This document shows, one piece after another, positions 37,213 to 46,634 of a DNA stretch of 64,000 nucleotides; positions within the stretch are counted from its first letter, which is position 1; the number at the start of each line of letters is the position of its first letter. The DNA lies in the NCBI GenBank assembly GCA_000818945.1, contig KN805414.1, positions 64,682-128,681 on the forward strand, in the 5' to 3' direction. A program made the position numbers and the translations under genes. The notes below the pieces were generated by a model. That model made no database searches, was not told where the DNA came from, and saw nothing but the letters and a program-made list of their open reading frames with translations. This stretch comes from Schizochytrium sp. CCTCC M209059. Lineage: Eukaryota; Sar; Bigyra; Thraustochytrida; Thraustochytriidae.

Positions 37213-39816
37213 CTAGAGGTTGGGCTCATCGTCGCCGTCGCTGTTAGCGTTCTGTCGTAGCCTTGAAAAATTGTCGTAGTATCGGACGCCAAAGCGTTTG
37301 GCCAAATCTTGCAGAGACTCTTGAGGAGCATGCATTCCGCGGCGCTTGCAAGCAAAGGCAAGCCTTTGCAAAAGCTGCTGGCTTGGCGCAACCTCAATGC
37401 GCAAGCACAACTCGTGAAGTGTCGTGATAGCATGTTCGACGAGATCAGCAGGAGGTCCAGACTCGTCGCCGTCCTGTCCCAGATAGAAAATGTCGTGCTC
37501 TCCCAAAAAGCACGAGATATACTTGGTGAGTGTCCACTCCGTGATGGGCACCTTTTGCTTGATCATTCGCTCAATAATCATGGTGGCGGCGGCACTATCG
37601 CCTGTGAAGCGCGAGTGATAAATGAGGAAGGACTGAAAGAGACGCGGCTCGGTCCAAATACTCGAGGGAGCGTCCTTGATGAGGCTAGCGGCGGCGTCCC
37701 AGGAGCCAACGAGATGGAGCAGTTCAATCTGCGCAAGGCGAACGTTCGTAAGGTAGCTATCACGGCTTTGATCCGTAAAGTAGGCACTGTTGGACGGATC
37801 GTCGCCAGCGGCAACAGCCGATGCGACGATCGTGGTGCTGTAATCGACAATGTTCTGAATGTCGTACTCGAGTGCCGTGAGGCCCGCCACGCCGTTCTTC
37901 ATCCTGCTAAGATTAAGCTGGATCCCGAGATTTACGGCGCAAGACTTGCAAAAGTCCAGTGCCGCCAAGAGGAGGTCCGGGTCCGAGGCATCGATGTGGG
38001 GATTCCGCTGGATCCAAGGGAGAACTTCGGGAGCAAGATACACGACAGGGCCAACGTTCGTGGCAAAGCTCTGCAACAGAGTGGTTGCTTCCTCGGTGTC
38101 GATGTTGAAGGTGTCGTCTGTGATGATCGCGGCGGCAGCAATCTTGTAGGTAATCCTGGGCAAGTTGCGAAGGGCCTTGTTGGGCTGGATCTTGCCAAAG
38201 GCGCGAACCACCTTGACCAGCAATGAAGGGGTGTAGTTTCGTGCGACAGCCGAGCCTTCATCCTCGAGGCTCGGTGAGCCTTCGGCGCCGCCCTCCGTGC
38301 TGGGCTCGCTTTTCTTGCCAGCGCTCGTCTCTGCATCACCTGCATCGTTGCCAAAGAATCCCTGGACATCGAAGTCTATGTCATCTTGACCCCACTGACT
38401 CGTTTCCGGGATTTCCTCCTTTTGCGTTGCCGCTGTGCCAGCATTCGCAGTCAGTGAGGGAAAGGCAGCATTTTCGGGATTGTTCAGCGAGTAGCGCTGA
38501 AGATTTTTGTTCGCGCCGATTGCCCTGTGCAGGTCCAGAATGGCCTCGGCACGTCTCGGCGCGACAGCCGCGAGGCTGCCGCCGGCCGCGGGCCAGTCGT
38601 AGAGCATGTCAGCGGTGTGTTCGAACTGAGCGATGATGGACTTCGTGTAGTAATCAGGCTGGTCCTTGAACGAGTCGCTACCGAGAAGGTCTACGACGTA
38701 GCGGGCGCGAGTCATTGCTTGATCCTGAGAGAACAAGTGGCGGCGCGTGAGACCATCAACCAAAGCTTTGACCACGGCCACATGGGTCGAACCTTTCATA
38801 ACTGTCTTGTGGAAGTCGATCATTTCGGTCACATGGGTAGACCGCTTGTTGAAAAGGAGGCGAAATACGGGGATCCAGTGAGCCGGAACAGGTCCTTGAG
38901 CGGCATACTTGGCGAGGGCCGGGTGCTCGGGTCCGATCTCCTCAAGTAGGTGGAAGAGGTCGGTGAGAAGCTTAATTCTCCGCGTGATGCTGCGCGTCTG
39001 AGCCCATTGTTTGGGACGCCAGCCCCAGAACGTCTCGTCGGAGATCTCATAGTTGGGCTTAGAATCGAGGCCAATTCGGGAGGCACGTTCTTCGGCCAAG
39101 CAAATACCCTTGATGGCTTCGTCAAAGATACCTGGAGAGACATTGCAATTGTTCGCAACACGCCAGCGAATCCAATCCATGATAACATCCGGATTTTGAA
39201 CAGCAGCGGTGCGCAAAACCGAATCATAGGTTTGACGGTCCTTGCTGCTGGCGTCGGGATTGCAGCTGTGGTAGCGAGCAAGAGCTCCGAGAAGTCGCTT
39301 TTCTGACTGAGGTGTGTAAAACTTGCGAACCTCGCACTGCTGCCGGATTGCAGTGACACGTGCCTTGTAGTTATGAACTGCGACGTTGTCGAGTCCGCCG
39401 AGTCCGCTGACGAATTCGCGCCAGTCGCGGTCGACGGCGGCCACGCCCTTGGCTCGCTTCGGGTTCACGTTGTTCTGGTGCCTAAAGCGCAGAAAGTTCT
39501 GGTTCGTCGATCCTGCGCGCTGTCGGGCGCGTTCCTGGCGTGCCGCCCGAGCTTCGTCAGACATGTGATCAGGTTTCCTGCCTGGTGGAGGGACCGCATT
39601 TACGTTTGAGTTGGATTCCTGGACCTTGTTCGCATCGCCTGTCGAGGATGACGTTGAGGAGGAGGAAGAGCTGCTGCTCCTCTTGGCAACGGGACCAGCG
39701 GCAGCCGCCCTTGCCATTGCGAGCACGCCGCTCGCGAGGTGCGGCGGGCCTGCCAGCGTGCGCCGCTGCTTCAGGAGCGCTGCTGCGTCCGGCGACATCC
39801 GGAGTGTTGCGCGCAT
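37213..39816 (-). CDS. Mitochondrial PPR-like protein, paralogue B
   Basis: 867 aa from ATG 39816. The first about 60 residues are Arg/Ala/Ser-rich with hardly any acid (MRATLRMSPDAAALLKQRR), consistent with mitochondrial import, and include a poly-Ser run. The middle block (about 310-365, HWIPVFRLLFNKRSTHVTEM ... LVDGLTRR) and the C-terminal block (about 699-850, LIYHSRFTGDSAAATMIIER, TLTKYISCFLG, SQQLLQRLAFACKRRG) match paralogue A at 31765-34212 in the same order. An acidic, Ser-rich spacer (about 465-530) is unique to this copy. Identity is low, so the duplication is old. Function is inferred as organellar RNA or mitoribosome related from the PPR-like helices only. Confidence 0.78.
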   Translation of the reverse strand: MRATLRMSPDAAALLKQRRTLAGPPHLASGVLAMARAAAAGPVAKRSSSSSSSSTSSSTGDANKVQESNSNVNAVPPPGRKPDHMSDEARAARQERARQRAGSTNQNFLRFRHQNNVNPKRAKGVAAVDRDWREFVSGLGGLDNVAVHNYKARVTAIRQQCEVRKFYTPQSEKRLLGALARYHSCNPDASSKDRQTYDSVLRTAAVQNPDVIMDWIRWRVANNCNVSPGIFDEAIKGICLAEERASRIGLDSKPNYEISDETFWGWRPKQWAQTRSITRRIKLLTDLFHLLEEIGPEHPALAKYAAQGPVPAHWIPVFRLLFNKRSTHVTEMIDFHKTVMKGSTHVAVVKALVDGLTRRHLFSQDQAMTRARYVVDLLGSDSFKDQPDYYTKSIIAQFEHTADMLYDWPAAGGSLAAVAPRRAEAILDLHRAIGANKNLQRYSLNNPENAAFPSLTANAGTAATQKEEIPETSQWGQDDIDFDVQGFFGNDAGDAETSAGKKSEPSTEGGAEGSPSLEDEGSAVARNYTPSLLVKVVRAFGKIQPNKALRNLPRITYKIAAAAIITDDTFNIDTEEATTLLQSFATNVGPVVYLAPEVLPWIQRNPHIDASDPDLLLAALDFCKSCAVNLGIQLNLSRMKNGVAGLTALEYDIQNIVDYSTTIVASAVAAGDDPSNSAYFTDQSRDSYLTNVRLAQIELLHLVGSWDAAASLIKDAPSSIWTEPRLFQSFLIYHSRFTGDSAAATMIIERMIKQKVPITEWTLTKYISCFLGEHDIFYLGQDGDESGPPADLVEHAITTLHELCLRIEVAPSQQLLQRLAFACKRRGMHAPQESLQDLAKRFGVRYYDNFSRLRQNANSDGDDEPNL

Positions 39817-40778
39817 CTTCTTCTTGTTCCTATTCTTCTACTTTGTCCTCTTTCCCGGCTCCAGTTGAAGCCGCGCGACTTGCGCGGGCAGCCTCGACCA
39901 GCCTCACCTCGCCTGAGATACTGCGCGTCTCGCTCGCCCACGCAGACCGCGTGCTCGTGCCTGTCTCCGATCGAGATCTGTGCGCCGCTCGCAGCCACTC
40001 CCTCTTTGCGTTGCGCAACTTTCATAGTTTCTACACATTCTAAACGTGCTGTCGTCCCCTTTCTCAGGCATTAGCATACATCTGACCAGTGCAAAGTCTT
40101 GATCACGAGCTTCAGCCTGCCTGCTGCTGCGAATGGTGCATCGGAGACGCCAGGATCGCGTCCAGGCATCTCGCCCTGCCCATTCTTCGGCTGCCCTGCC
40201 GCTGCTCGAAGAGATCCATTTGCGTGTCAGCCAGCGGGAAAGGACTATCTCCACCCCCCAAAAGCCACTCTAACGCATAGTATAGCTAGCCTAGGCCTGG
40301 TTACGTTCTCGAGTAGTACAGCCAGCCAGCTGCTTCTGCACTGGTTGCGCAAGATCTGAAAGCTCCAGACGTGCCAAGGTCTCCACACACGCCAGAAGCT
40401 CCCGCCCGCAGCCTCGCGGTTCCTGCGGCGCACGAGCTCGACCCGGAGCGCGGGCTCGAGCGCGCGTACACGGCGGCGCAGGCGCGCGGCGGGAGCGCGG
40501 CGGCGAGGGAGGGAGAGCGGCGCGCGGACAAAGAGGGGGAGCGGCGCGGCGCGGCTGGGCTGGGCCTCGGACGCCCGCGGCCCTGCTGCTGCTGGCCCGA
40601 ACGCGCGAAGCAGAGCGCGGGTTCGCCGGGACGCGAGAGCTTCGGCGGCGAGGGCAAAAACGCAACAAGAAAGAAGGCGGCCACGCGAAGGCGGCGAGGC
40701 AGCGGGCTCGCACGCGCGTTGCGAGAGCAAGCAAACACGCAAGAAAGTCGCAGCCGGCGTCGACCCGAAGCGAGGACG

Positions 40779-40826
<48 letters not shown>

Positions 40827-40846
40827 GCGGCGAAGAAGAAGAAGAA
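39817..40846. other. Divergent intergenic region
   Basis: Promoter region of PPR-like B (-) and the mitochondrial helical protein (+). It contains an (AGC)15 repeat directly in front of the plus-strand start. No gene recognised. Confidence 0.5.
40781..40825. repeat. (AGC)15 repeat in a 5' UTR
   Basis: Fifteen AGC units ending 21 nt upstream of the ATG at 40847. It would be transcribed as a CAG-type repeat in the 5' leader. Confidence 0.97.
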
Positions 40847-41911
40847 ATGCGGACGCAGACGATGCATCACATGGCGCAGCTGGTGCGAGGCGCGAGCCTG
40901 AGGCCCGCGGCGGCGCGGCTGGCGGGCGCGCGAGCGATGATGACGAGCACGGCGAAGCACCCGTCGCTGCCGGCGTGGGCCGAGCTGCCGTGGCCCACCG
41001 CGGGGGAACAGCTGAACGACCTTGCGGAGATTCAGGAGGCAGCCAAGACGCTGTCGTCTGGGCGCGAGATGATCCAGGCCCATGTGGCCCTGACGCGCAG
41101 CGCGTGCGACATTGTCACCAAAGGCGCAGGCATGGACCAGAAGATTAGCGTAGATGCCTACGCCATTGCGAACCTGGTGACCGTGGCTGCAGGCGACTTT
41201 GGCGCCGGTCGCAACGTCCTCGAGGCGCTGGCCAAGTCCTCGCTTGTGGACAAGGCCTCGATCGACGATGCCAGGCAGCGTCTCGACTTTTTGAACAGTG
41301 CTTCCGTCGGGAGCGCTGAGAACGCGCCCGAGCCGGACGTCAGCTTCGCTGACGAAGTCAAGAACAATGACGAACTCATGACGCTCTTGGAGGAGGATCC
41401 CGAGCATGCGCTTCAGGTTGCGCGCGCCCTGGTGGTGCGTGGTGACCGCGAGAGCCTTTCGATGGCGCTTGACGCGCTTGAACAGCTCAAGTCCATCTCG
41501 TTTGCTGCAGCGCCCAACGAAACACCTGTGAACATTATCTCCAACGCCGCGGCGACCAAAGTGCGCCAGAACATTGCGCGTAGCGTCTACGGCATCGCGC
41601 TAGGCGAGTTCGCGCGCATTCTGCACAAGGAGGAGCAGGCCGTGGCGTCAGAGGGCCTGTACACGTCGGCTATTGATGAGCTTCGGCAGTCGGTGCAGAA
41701 TGGCCTCTCGCACTTGCGCAACGCAGCTGCGCCGGCGCTCGTGCACGTTGCCTTCAACTACGCCTCGCTTTTGGACGAGTGGGAGGGCCGCGCGAATGAG
41801 GCAAAGAAGATTCGCACGGAGAACTGCCCTCCCGAAATCCAGCCCTCGACGCGCTGGGTTCTCGCCGATGTCAAGCCCTGGTGCACGGGTATCAAGTACA
41901 AGGACAACTAG
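40847..41911 (+). CDS. Putative mitochondrial helical-repeat (TPR-like) protein
   Basis: 354 aa, not recognised as a named family. Residues 1-35 (MRTQTMHHMAQLVRGASLRP and following) are Arg/Ala-rich and acid-free, a good mitochondrial presequence. The rest is alpha-helical. Pairs such as IARSVYGIALGEFARILHKE and ALVHVAFNYASLLDEWEG resemble tetratricopeptide helices near the C-terminus (about 245-325). It ends with PSTRWVLADVKPWCTGIKYK. ATG 40847 is preceded by GAAGAA and an AGC repeat. Function unknown; a role in organelle assembly is only a guess from localisation. Confidence 0.75.
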   Translation: MRTQTMHHMAQLVRGASLRPAAARLAGARAMMTSTAKHPSLPAWAELPWPTAGEQLNDLAEIQEAAKTLSSGREMIQAHVALTRSACDIVTKGAGMDQKISVDAYAIANLVTVAAGDFGAGRNVLEALAKSSLVDKASIDDARQRLDFLNSASVGSAENAPEPDVSFADEVKNNDELMTLLEEDPEHALQVARALVVRGDRESLSMALDALEQLKSISFAAAPNETPVNIISNAAATKVRQNIARSVYGIALGEFARILHKEEQAVASEGLYTSAIDELRQSVQNGLSHLRNAAAPALVHVAFNYASLLDEWEGRANEAKKIRTENCPPEIQPSTRWVLADVKPWCTGIKYKDN

Positions 41912-42411
41912 AAGAGTACAGTAATTGAATGACGTAATCTACTTCAACCTTTTTTTCCCTTTTTGCTCTTTTCACCTTGATTTCATGTTATTTGCAATAT
42001 TTGCCCGTCGTGGGCGCCCTTTCTTTTCAAAGCGCTCTTTCCATGCTTGTCTTCGGCGATACCTCTCTTCATCCAGCAACGTTTGTCTACTGCTCCTCCT
42101 ACTACTGCTGCTGCTGCTGCAGCAGCAGAGTTTCTAATTTGGATGTCGTGCGAAGGCATTGCAAAAGGTCAACAAAACAAAAGATAAGAAGAAAAAGAAG
42201 AAGAAAAAGAAGAAAAAGGAAGAGACATACTCCACAACTAGATTTCGTCCTCCTCGTTCGTTCATGTCCCGCGCGATGGCGTACATTACATTTTCATTTC
42301 TCATTCCATATTCTGACCGTCATGATGTGTCGCCACAGGAGACGCGGTATTTACAGACAGTGCAGACGTCCAGGTATCTCACGTCGAATACAAGGAAAGA
42401 AATTTCAATTC
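41912..42411. other. Convergent intergenic region
   Basis: 3' flanks of the helical-repeat gene and PET117. It contains a CTG/CAG hairpin-like run near 42106-42127 and an AAG-rich run near 42180-42225. No gene recognised. Confidence 0.45.
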
Positions 42412-42684
42412 TCATGACGACGCGGTGTCTGGCTCGACCATGCGCGTCTGCTTGAGGTCGCAAAGACCCGTGGGGCAGTCCGCGGTGGCGACGGCACCCT
42501 TGTTCTTGGCCTGCACAGCTTGCTGCAGGGCCAAAAGCTCGGCCTTTTCCTGCTCGATATCATGCAGCACGTTTTGATACATGACCCAGCGGTCGTTTTC
42601 CTGGGCCCAGTGCACATAGGCCATGGTGGCCGCCGTGAACACGCACGAAGCGCCGAGCGCCATCTTCGCGCGGCCACTCGCCAT
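42412..42684 (-). CDS. PET117: PET117-like cytochrome c oxidase assembly protein
   Basis: A small mitochondrial inner-membrane protein of 90 aa needed for complex IV assembly, where it couples heme A synthase. The order matches PET117: a short basic N-terminus (MASGRAKMALGASCVFTAAT), one transmembrane segment, then VHWAQENDRW and VLHDIEQEKAELLAL. This corresponds to the family's VHxxQxxDRxxLRxGVxRDIERQ. The tail adds CPTGLC and a short acidic end, absent from animal PET117. The frame is open upstream to a TTG, but ATG 42684 places the transmembrane segment correctly. Confidence 0.8.
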   Translation of the reverse strand: MASGRAKMALGASCVFTAATMAYVHWAQENDRWVMYQNVLHDIEQEKAELLALQQAVQAKNKGAVATADCPTGLCDLKQTRMVEPDTASS

Positions 42685-43785
42685 CCTTTCCTTCTTCCCA
42701 GCCGCAACACGAGAAGTCAAATCACCAGCAGCTACTCTGGATGGACGTGTTCGCAAACGTTAGATCCTCGCCCGGCGTCGTGAATCCGCAGCCTCTCCGC
42801 CCGGACCAGTTGCGGCTTCGAGCCGTCCCAGCGCGCCTCGTCCCTGCGCGGGCCTCGCAGCGCGGTCTTTTTCTCCCTCCTTGCAGTCCTTGCAGAGCGC
42901 ACTATTTTTGTTTATTTTTATTTCAAATAGTGGTCCATTAAAACGCAAGTCGACGGTGAACCGGTCTATTCATGGGGACCTTAAAATCCAAAGAGGGGCT
43001 CCGGCGATTGCCTTGCAGTGCCGGTCAACTTGAATGATATCATCATCTCTCATCGTTTCTCCCCACTAATCATTGACTGGTCGCGGTGCTCTTGGCAGTT
43101 CTTCTCCCGTCATGACGATGTGATTGGTTGGTCCTTGACGCCGTGCCACGCAACGCAAGCCGCTTGAATGGTCCTGAGCCACGACGAGTCTCGGCATTCA
43201 GCCTTGGCAGCCAAAGCAGGAAGGAAATGAGTCCTGTGCGTGGGATCCACACGCGTGCAAACCGGGATTTACACAAGACCCCGTACCACTTTCCTGGGCA
43301 GATGACTGGCGCCGAGGCCTGCGCGACTCGCAGCACCACCCGTCGCGGCTGCCGCGTCCTTCCAAAACCTCGCCAGCGGCCGCCGCGCGCCGCCAGGGCC
43401 ACCCATCGTCGGCCCCGCGTCCGTGCTTTGACTGGCGGAGAGGCCTCGCCGCCTCCCCGCCAGTCGCCGGGCCGGGAATAGAACGCCACTAGAACACTCA
43501 GAACGCTTCTGCATGTAAGCAGGACCGGCCCACGGCAGCGCAGCGGCCGCGGGATGTCGAGGAGGCCGGCGGCGCGAGTCAAGTGAATAGTGACCTTACT
43601 CGCAAGGATCTGGTCTTTATTTCCAACTTCCGTTATCCATTCTTTACATGGATGACGAAGCTCCAACGGGCGATGACGAGCTGATCTCACTGTCAATTTT
43701 TGGGAAGCCGTCAGCATGTGCGTGGTCCTCGGGCCCGCCTTGCTGTTGATGAGCACGCGCTCTTTCGAGATGCGCGCGGCAGTGA

Positions 43786-44250
43786 GCTATTTTGAGCCCT
43801 CTTTCTTTTTTACTTTTGATTTGTGCTACTTTCCGTGCTCTGGTAGTCTACTTTCGCTTCCACATGGCGCAAACGCGCCGTGTGGAGGCGACTTTTTTTT
43901 GGCCGCCGGCGAAAAATAGACCTCTTTTTAGACCTGATGCGTGCCGGACGTGCTCAAGTAGAAAGTTTGTTCGAAGAGGATGATTGTTAATCGTGAGACG
44001 AGTGAATGGGCGCTGGTAATCTGGCTATTTTGAGCCCTCTTTCTTTCCTTCACTTGTTCTACTTTTCGTGCTCTGTTTGTCCGCTTTCGCTTCTGCACGC
44101 AAACGCGCCCTGTGGAAGCGAATTTTATTTTTTTTGGCCGTCAGCGTAAAATAGACCACTTATTAGACCCGTTACGGGAATTGCTGTATAGAAAGCGAAG
44201 AGGATGGTTGTTATAATTGTGAGACTAGTGGTTGGGCGCTGGCGATGGCA
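43786..44250. repeat. Diverged 238-bp tandem duplication
   Basis: Unit 1 begins at 43786 and unit 2 at 44024, both with GCTATTTTGAGCCCTCTTTC. Both continue through matching landmarks in the same order: GTGCTCTG, CTTTCGCTTC, GCAAACGCGCC, a T-run followed by GGCCG, AAAATAGACC, AGAGGATG, TTGT, GTGAGAC, and GGGCGCTGG. Substitutions and small indels separate the copies. No coding frame is conserved between the units, so they may be regulatory or simply duplicated DNA. Confidence 0.88.
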
Positions 44251-44277
44251 TTCTCGATCCAGCACTCTTCCCCCCCA

Positions 44278-44409
44278 GCTAGCTTCTCCACGCAGTACTT
44301 TTTCACGGCATGCGCGGATCAGATTCTTTGCTGCGTCGTGCGTGCTAGCTTCTTCACGCAGTACTTTTCCACGGCGCGCGCGGATCAGCTTCTTTGCTGC
44401 GCCGTGCAC
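44278..44409. repeat. 66-bp tandem duplication
   Basis: Two adjacent units start with GCTAGCTTCTCCACGCAGTA (44278) and GCTAGCTTCTTCACGCAGTA (44344) and stay aligned over 66 bp with only a handful of substitutions. It lies about 460 bp upstream of the Hint gene start. Confidence 0.93.
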
Positions 44410-44867
44410 GCACGTCGCACGTGAACACATTCAGATCCATTCCCTTTTCTTGTTTATAGATTAGAACCTAGTCGCCGGCCCTGATCATTTTGTCTGGATG
44501 AGTGTCTGGCGTGCATGATTTTCAGCGCAGGGAATCGTGTTCGTTCTACAGCCCATGTTAGGTGGGGGAGGTTGTGGCCCTGCCGAGGGCAAAGCATGTG
44601 CACAATCCTGGCAGCTGCAGGCTGAAACTGCGGCCACAAGATCCAAGATGTCACGCGAGCCAGCGTGGAGAACCTCACAATCGAGCGGAGAACCATCGGA
44701 TCGCCTCGTGCCAGTCTGCCGAGACGTGTGCAAACGTTTATTCTGCAAATGAGTGGAGAACGAATGCCTTGTCAGAGTTTTCAAGAGACGGGCGCCAACG
44801 AGACAAGTTGAAAGGGGGGAGGGGCTCGACAGAACCTGAATACGAGCGCGCGGGGTGGGCTGCGAGG

Positions 44868-46352
44868 ATGAAACTCCATCATGCCGTGGGGCTTCTGGCC
44901 GTCCAAGCCGTTTTCTTGTGCAACAAGTTCTGCGTCGCAGCGCGACCCAGCCTAGAGAGCATCCTCGACTTTGCTCTGAAGCATTCGCAAGCAGAGGTCG
45001 AAAAAGAGTACGAGGTGGACCTCCCCCTCGACATCAGCGGTGCAAACTACACTGCTGATCGTCTGCAGAAATTCTTCAACGTCACTCTCACGAGTATCGC
45101 GCCTGCGCTGCCCATCATATCTGACGATGCAGAAAGATCAGTCACGCTTCGAACTGAAAAAGCAATTCCTTGGATCCAAATCTTTAACGCCGTTCGCGTC
45201 GTTTGTGGTCTTGTTGACACTTGCAAACGCTTCTTTGAGCGAGAAGACGACTGGAAAGGCTCGTACGGCATCGACGGCAGAGCCTACCCGAAAGGTTACG
45301 ATTGGACATCTGTTCACGGCTTTCAAAGTGCCAAGCGAAGGGTGCAGGCGGCATACATCTATTCCACGGATGGTTTTGGAAACAGGTGCGCGGAAGCAAA
45401 ATGGTGGGTCACATGGAGCTATGGAGGTCAAATTAACAACCAAGGAGCATTCATGGCCGGCATTGACGTTTATGTAGAAAAAAATCATGCTTGGCCTTGT
45501 TGGGTTGATGCAGAGGCCTGGCGCGTCAGCAACCCCAGGAACGAAGGGGCACAGGACTGGCCTATTGCTACTGTCGATGTCTACCACGAGGTGCAATTTC
45601 GAAGTGGAAGATACGGCTGCACCATGAAGATCCGCGGCGATGGCTATGCGTATCAGCCTGCCGGTGGTCTTTGTATGAGAACCGGCGCCTCTTCAAATCC
45701 AAACTATGCCGTCCCATCATCGCCGAATGGTGGTTCTGGTTGTCTTGGCGGTGACAGTAAGGTTCTACTTCCGGCAGGAACCTACAAGTTTGCAAGCGAA
45801 CTCATCCCGGGCGACCTCGTTGTTGGCCAGAGCGGCGAATCTGAGACTGTGCTTGCCATGCCCCAGCTTACGAGGCCGGAAACGCCCAAGGTTAGCGTAC
45901 TGCGTATTATCACTGCAGATGATCGCGAGTTGCTCCTCACCGGCGATCATCTCTTGCCTGTCTACGGACGAGGGCTCGCAGAGGCCGCCCTGGTCGCTCC
46001 AGGCGACTCTCTCGTTCTCCTTGGTGACAACGCAACCGTCACGGTTGTGGCTGTTCATTCCGTTCCGACAACCGGTCTATACCTTCCTCTCACGCCGAGC
46101 TGCACGCTTCTCATTGACGGCGTAGTAATTTCATGTGCCTCGAGTGGAACGCTGTCGCCAGGAACGATTCAGATGCTGCTACAACCGCTTTCACTCTTAT
46201 ATTCAATTCTGCCCCTCGCAGTATATCTTCACCTTCACGAGGTCATTTTTGTCTGGATGTATCCCATCCTTGCCAAGACAAGTATGCTCGCAGCAGTATC
46301 CCTGTTTGGAACCGCATTGATGTTCCAAACGTTTGCTTCAAACAAGCAATGA
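44868..46352 (+). CDS. Secreted hedgehog-type Hint (autoprocessing) protein
   Basis: 494 aa. Residues 1-24 form a signal peptide (MKLHHAVGLLAVQAVFLCNK...). Residues about 25-290 are an unrecognised extracellular domain with several Cys, a Trp-rich strand (KWWVTWSYGG) and YHEVQFRSGRYGC. A Hint module follows: nucleophile Cys292 in GSGCLGGDSKVLLP, the TxxH signature LTGDHLLPVYG (His361), and the closing IDGVVISCASS (Cys423). Order and length (about 130 aa) fit the hedgehog Hog class, not inteins: there is no C-extein splice junction with HN-S/T/C. After it, residues 424-494 hold two hydrophobic segments (LLQPLSLLYSILPLAVYL; MLAAVSLFGTALMFQTF). The expected reaction is N-S shift at Gly-Cys292, releasing the N-terminal part, possibly esterified to a lipid. 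The frame starts at GTG 44562, but ATG 44868 gives the signal peptide. Confidence 0.87.
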   Translation: MKLHHAVGLLAVQAVFLCNKFCVAARPSLESILDFALKHSQAEVEKEYEVDLPLDISGANYTADRLQKFFNVTLTSIAPALPIISDDAERSVTLRTEKAIPWIQIFNAVRVVCGLVDTCKRFFEREDDWKGSYGIDGRAYPKGYDWTSVHGFQSAKRRVQAAYIYSTDGFGNRCAEAKWWVTWSYGGQINNQGAFMAGIDVYVEKNHAWPCWVDAEAWRVSNPRNEGAQDWPIATVDVYHEVQFRSGRYGCTMKIRGDGYAYQPAGGLCMRTGASSNPNYAVPSSPNGGSGCLGGDSKVLLPAGTYKFASELIPGDLVVGQSGESETVLAMPQLTRPETPKVSVLRIITADDRELLLTGDHLLPVYGRGLAEAALVAPGDSLVLLGDNATVTVVAVHSVPTTGLYLPLTPSCTLLIDGVVISCASSGTLSPGTIQMLLQPLSLLYSILPLAVYLHLHEVIFVWMYPILAKTSMLAAVSLFGTALMFQTFASNKQ

Positions 46353-46634
46353 GGTGATATCAACATTCAATCAAAACAAATGTCCTTCTTTTCAACCTAG
46401 CTCGCAGTTGTGTCCTTGTTCTACACCGCATTGATGTACGAATCAAACTTGTTCCTTTCCAATCTGAATGTGCTTGCAGATACGACATTGTAACAATGTC
46501 CTCTTACGATGACAGAGAATGCAGTCGAGACAGTCTTGTCATAAAATATGAAGGTTCCATCCACACTTGGAAAAAAAAAAAAAAAAAAAATCATTTTCTA
46601 CATTGAATGTCCAGATCATCGACACAGAGAGTAA

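Larger units (their letters stand above)
42685..44867. other. Divergent intergenic region with two tandem duplications
   Basis: No supported gene. It contains a diverged 238-bp direct duplication (43786-44250) and a 66-bp direct duplication (44278-44409), both upstream of the Hint gene. Open frames here are Arg/Pro-rich and unconvincing. Confidence 0.5.

Noticed and set aside
44868..46352. Intein instead of hedgehog Hint
   Set aside because: No C-terminal HN plus Ser/Thr/Cys splice junction or C-extein; the host part is a secreted domain and the module ends with SCASS and hydrophobic spans.
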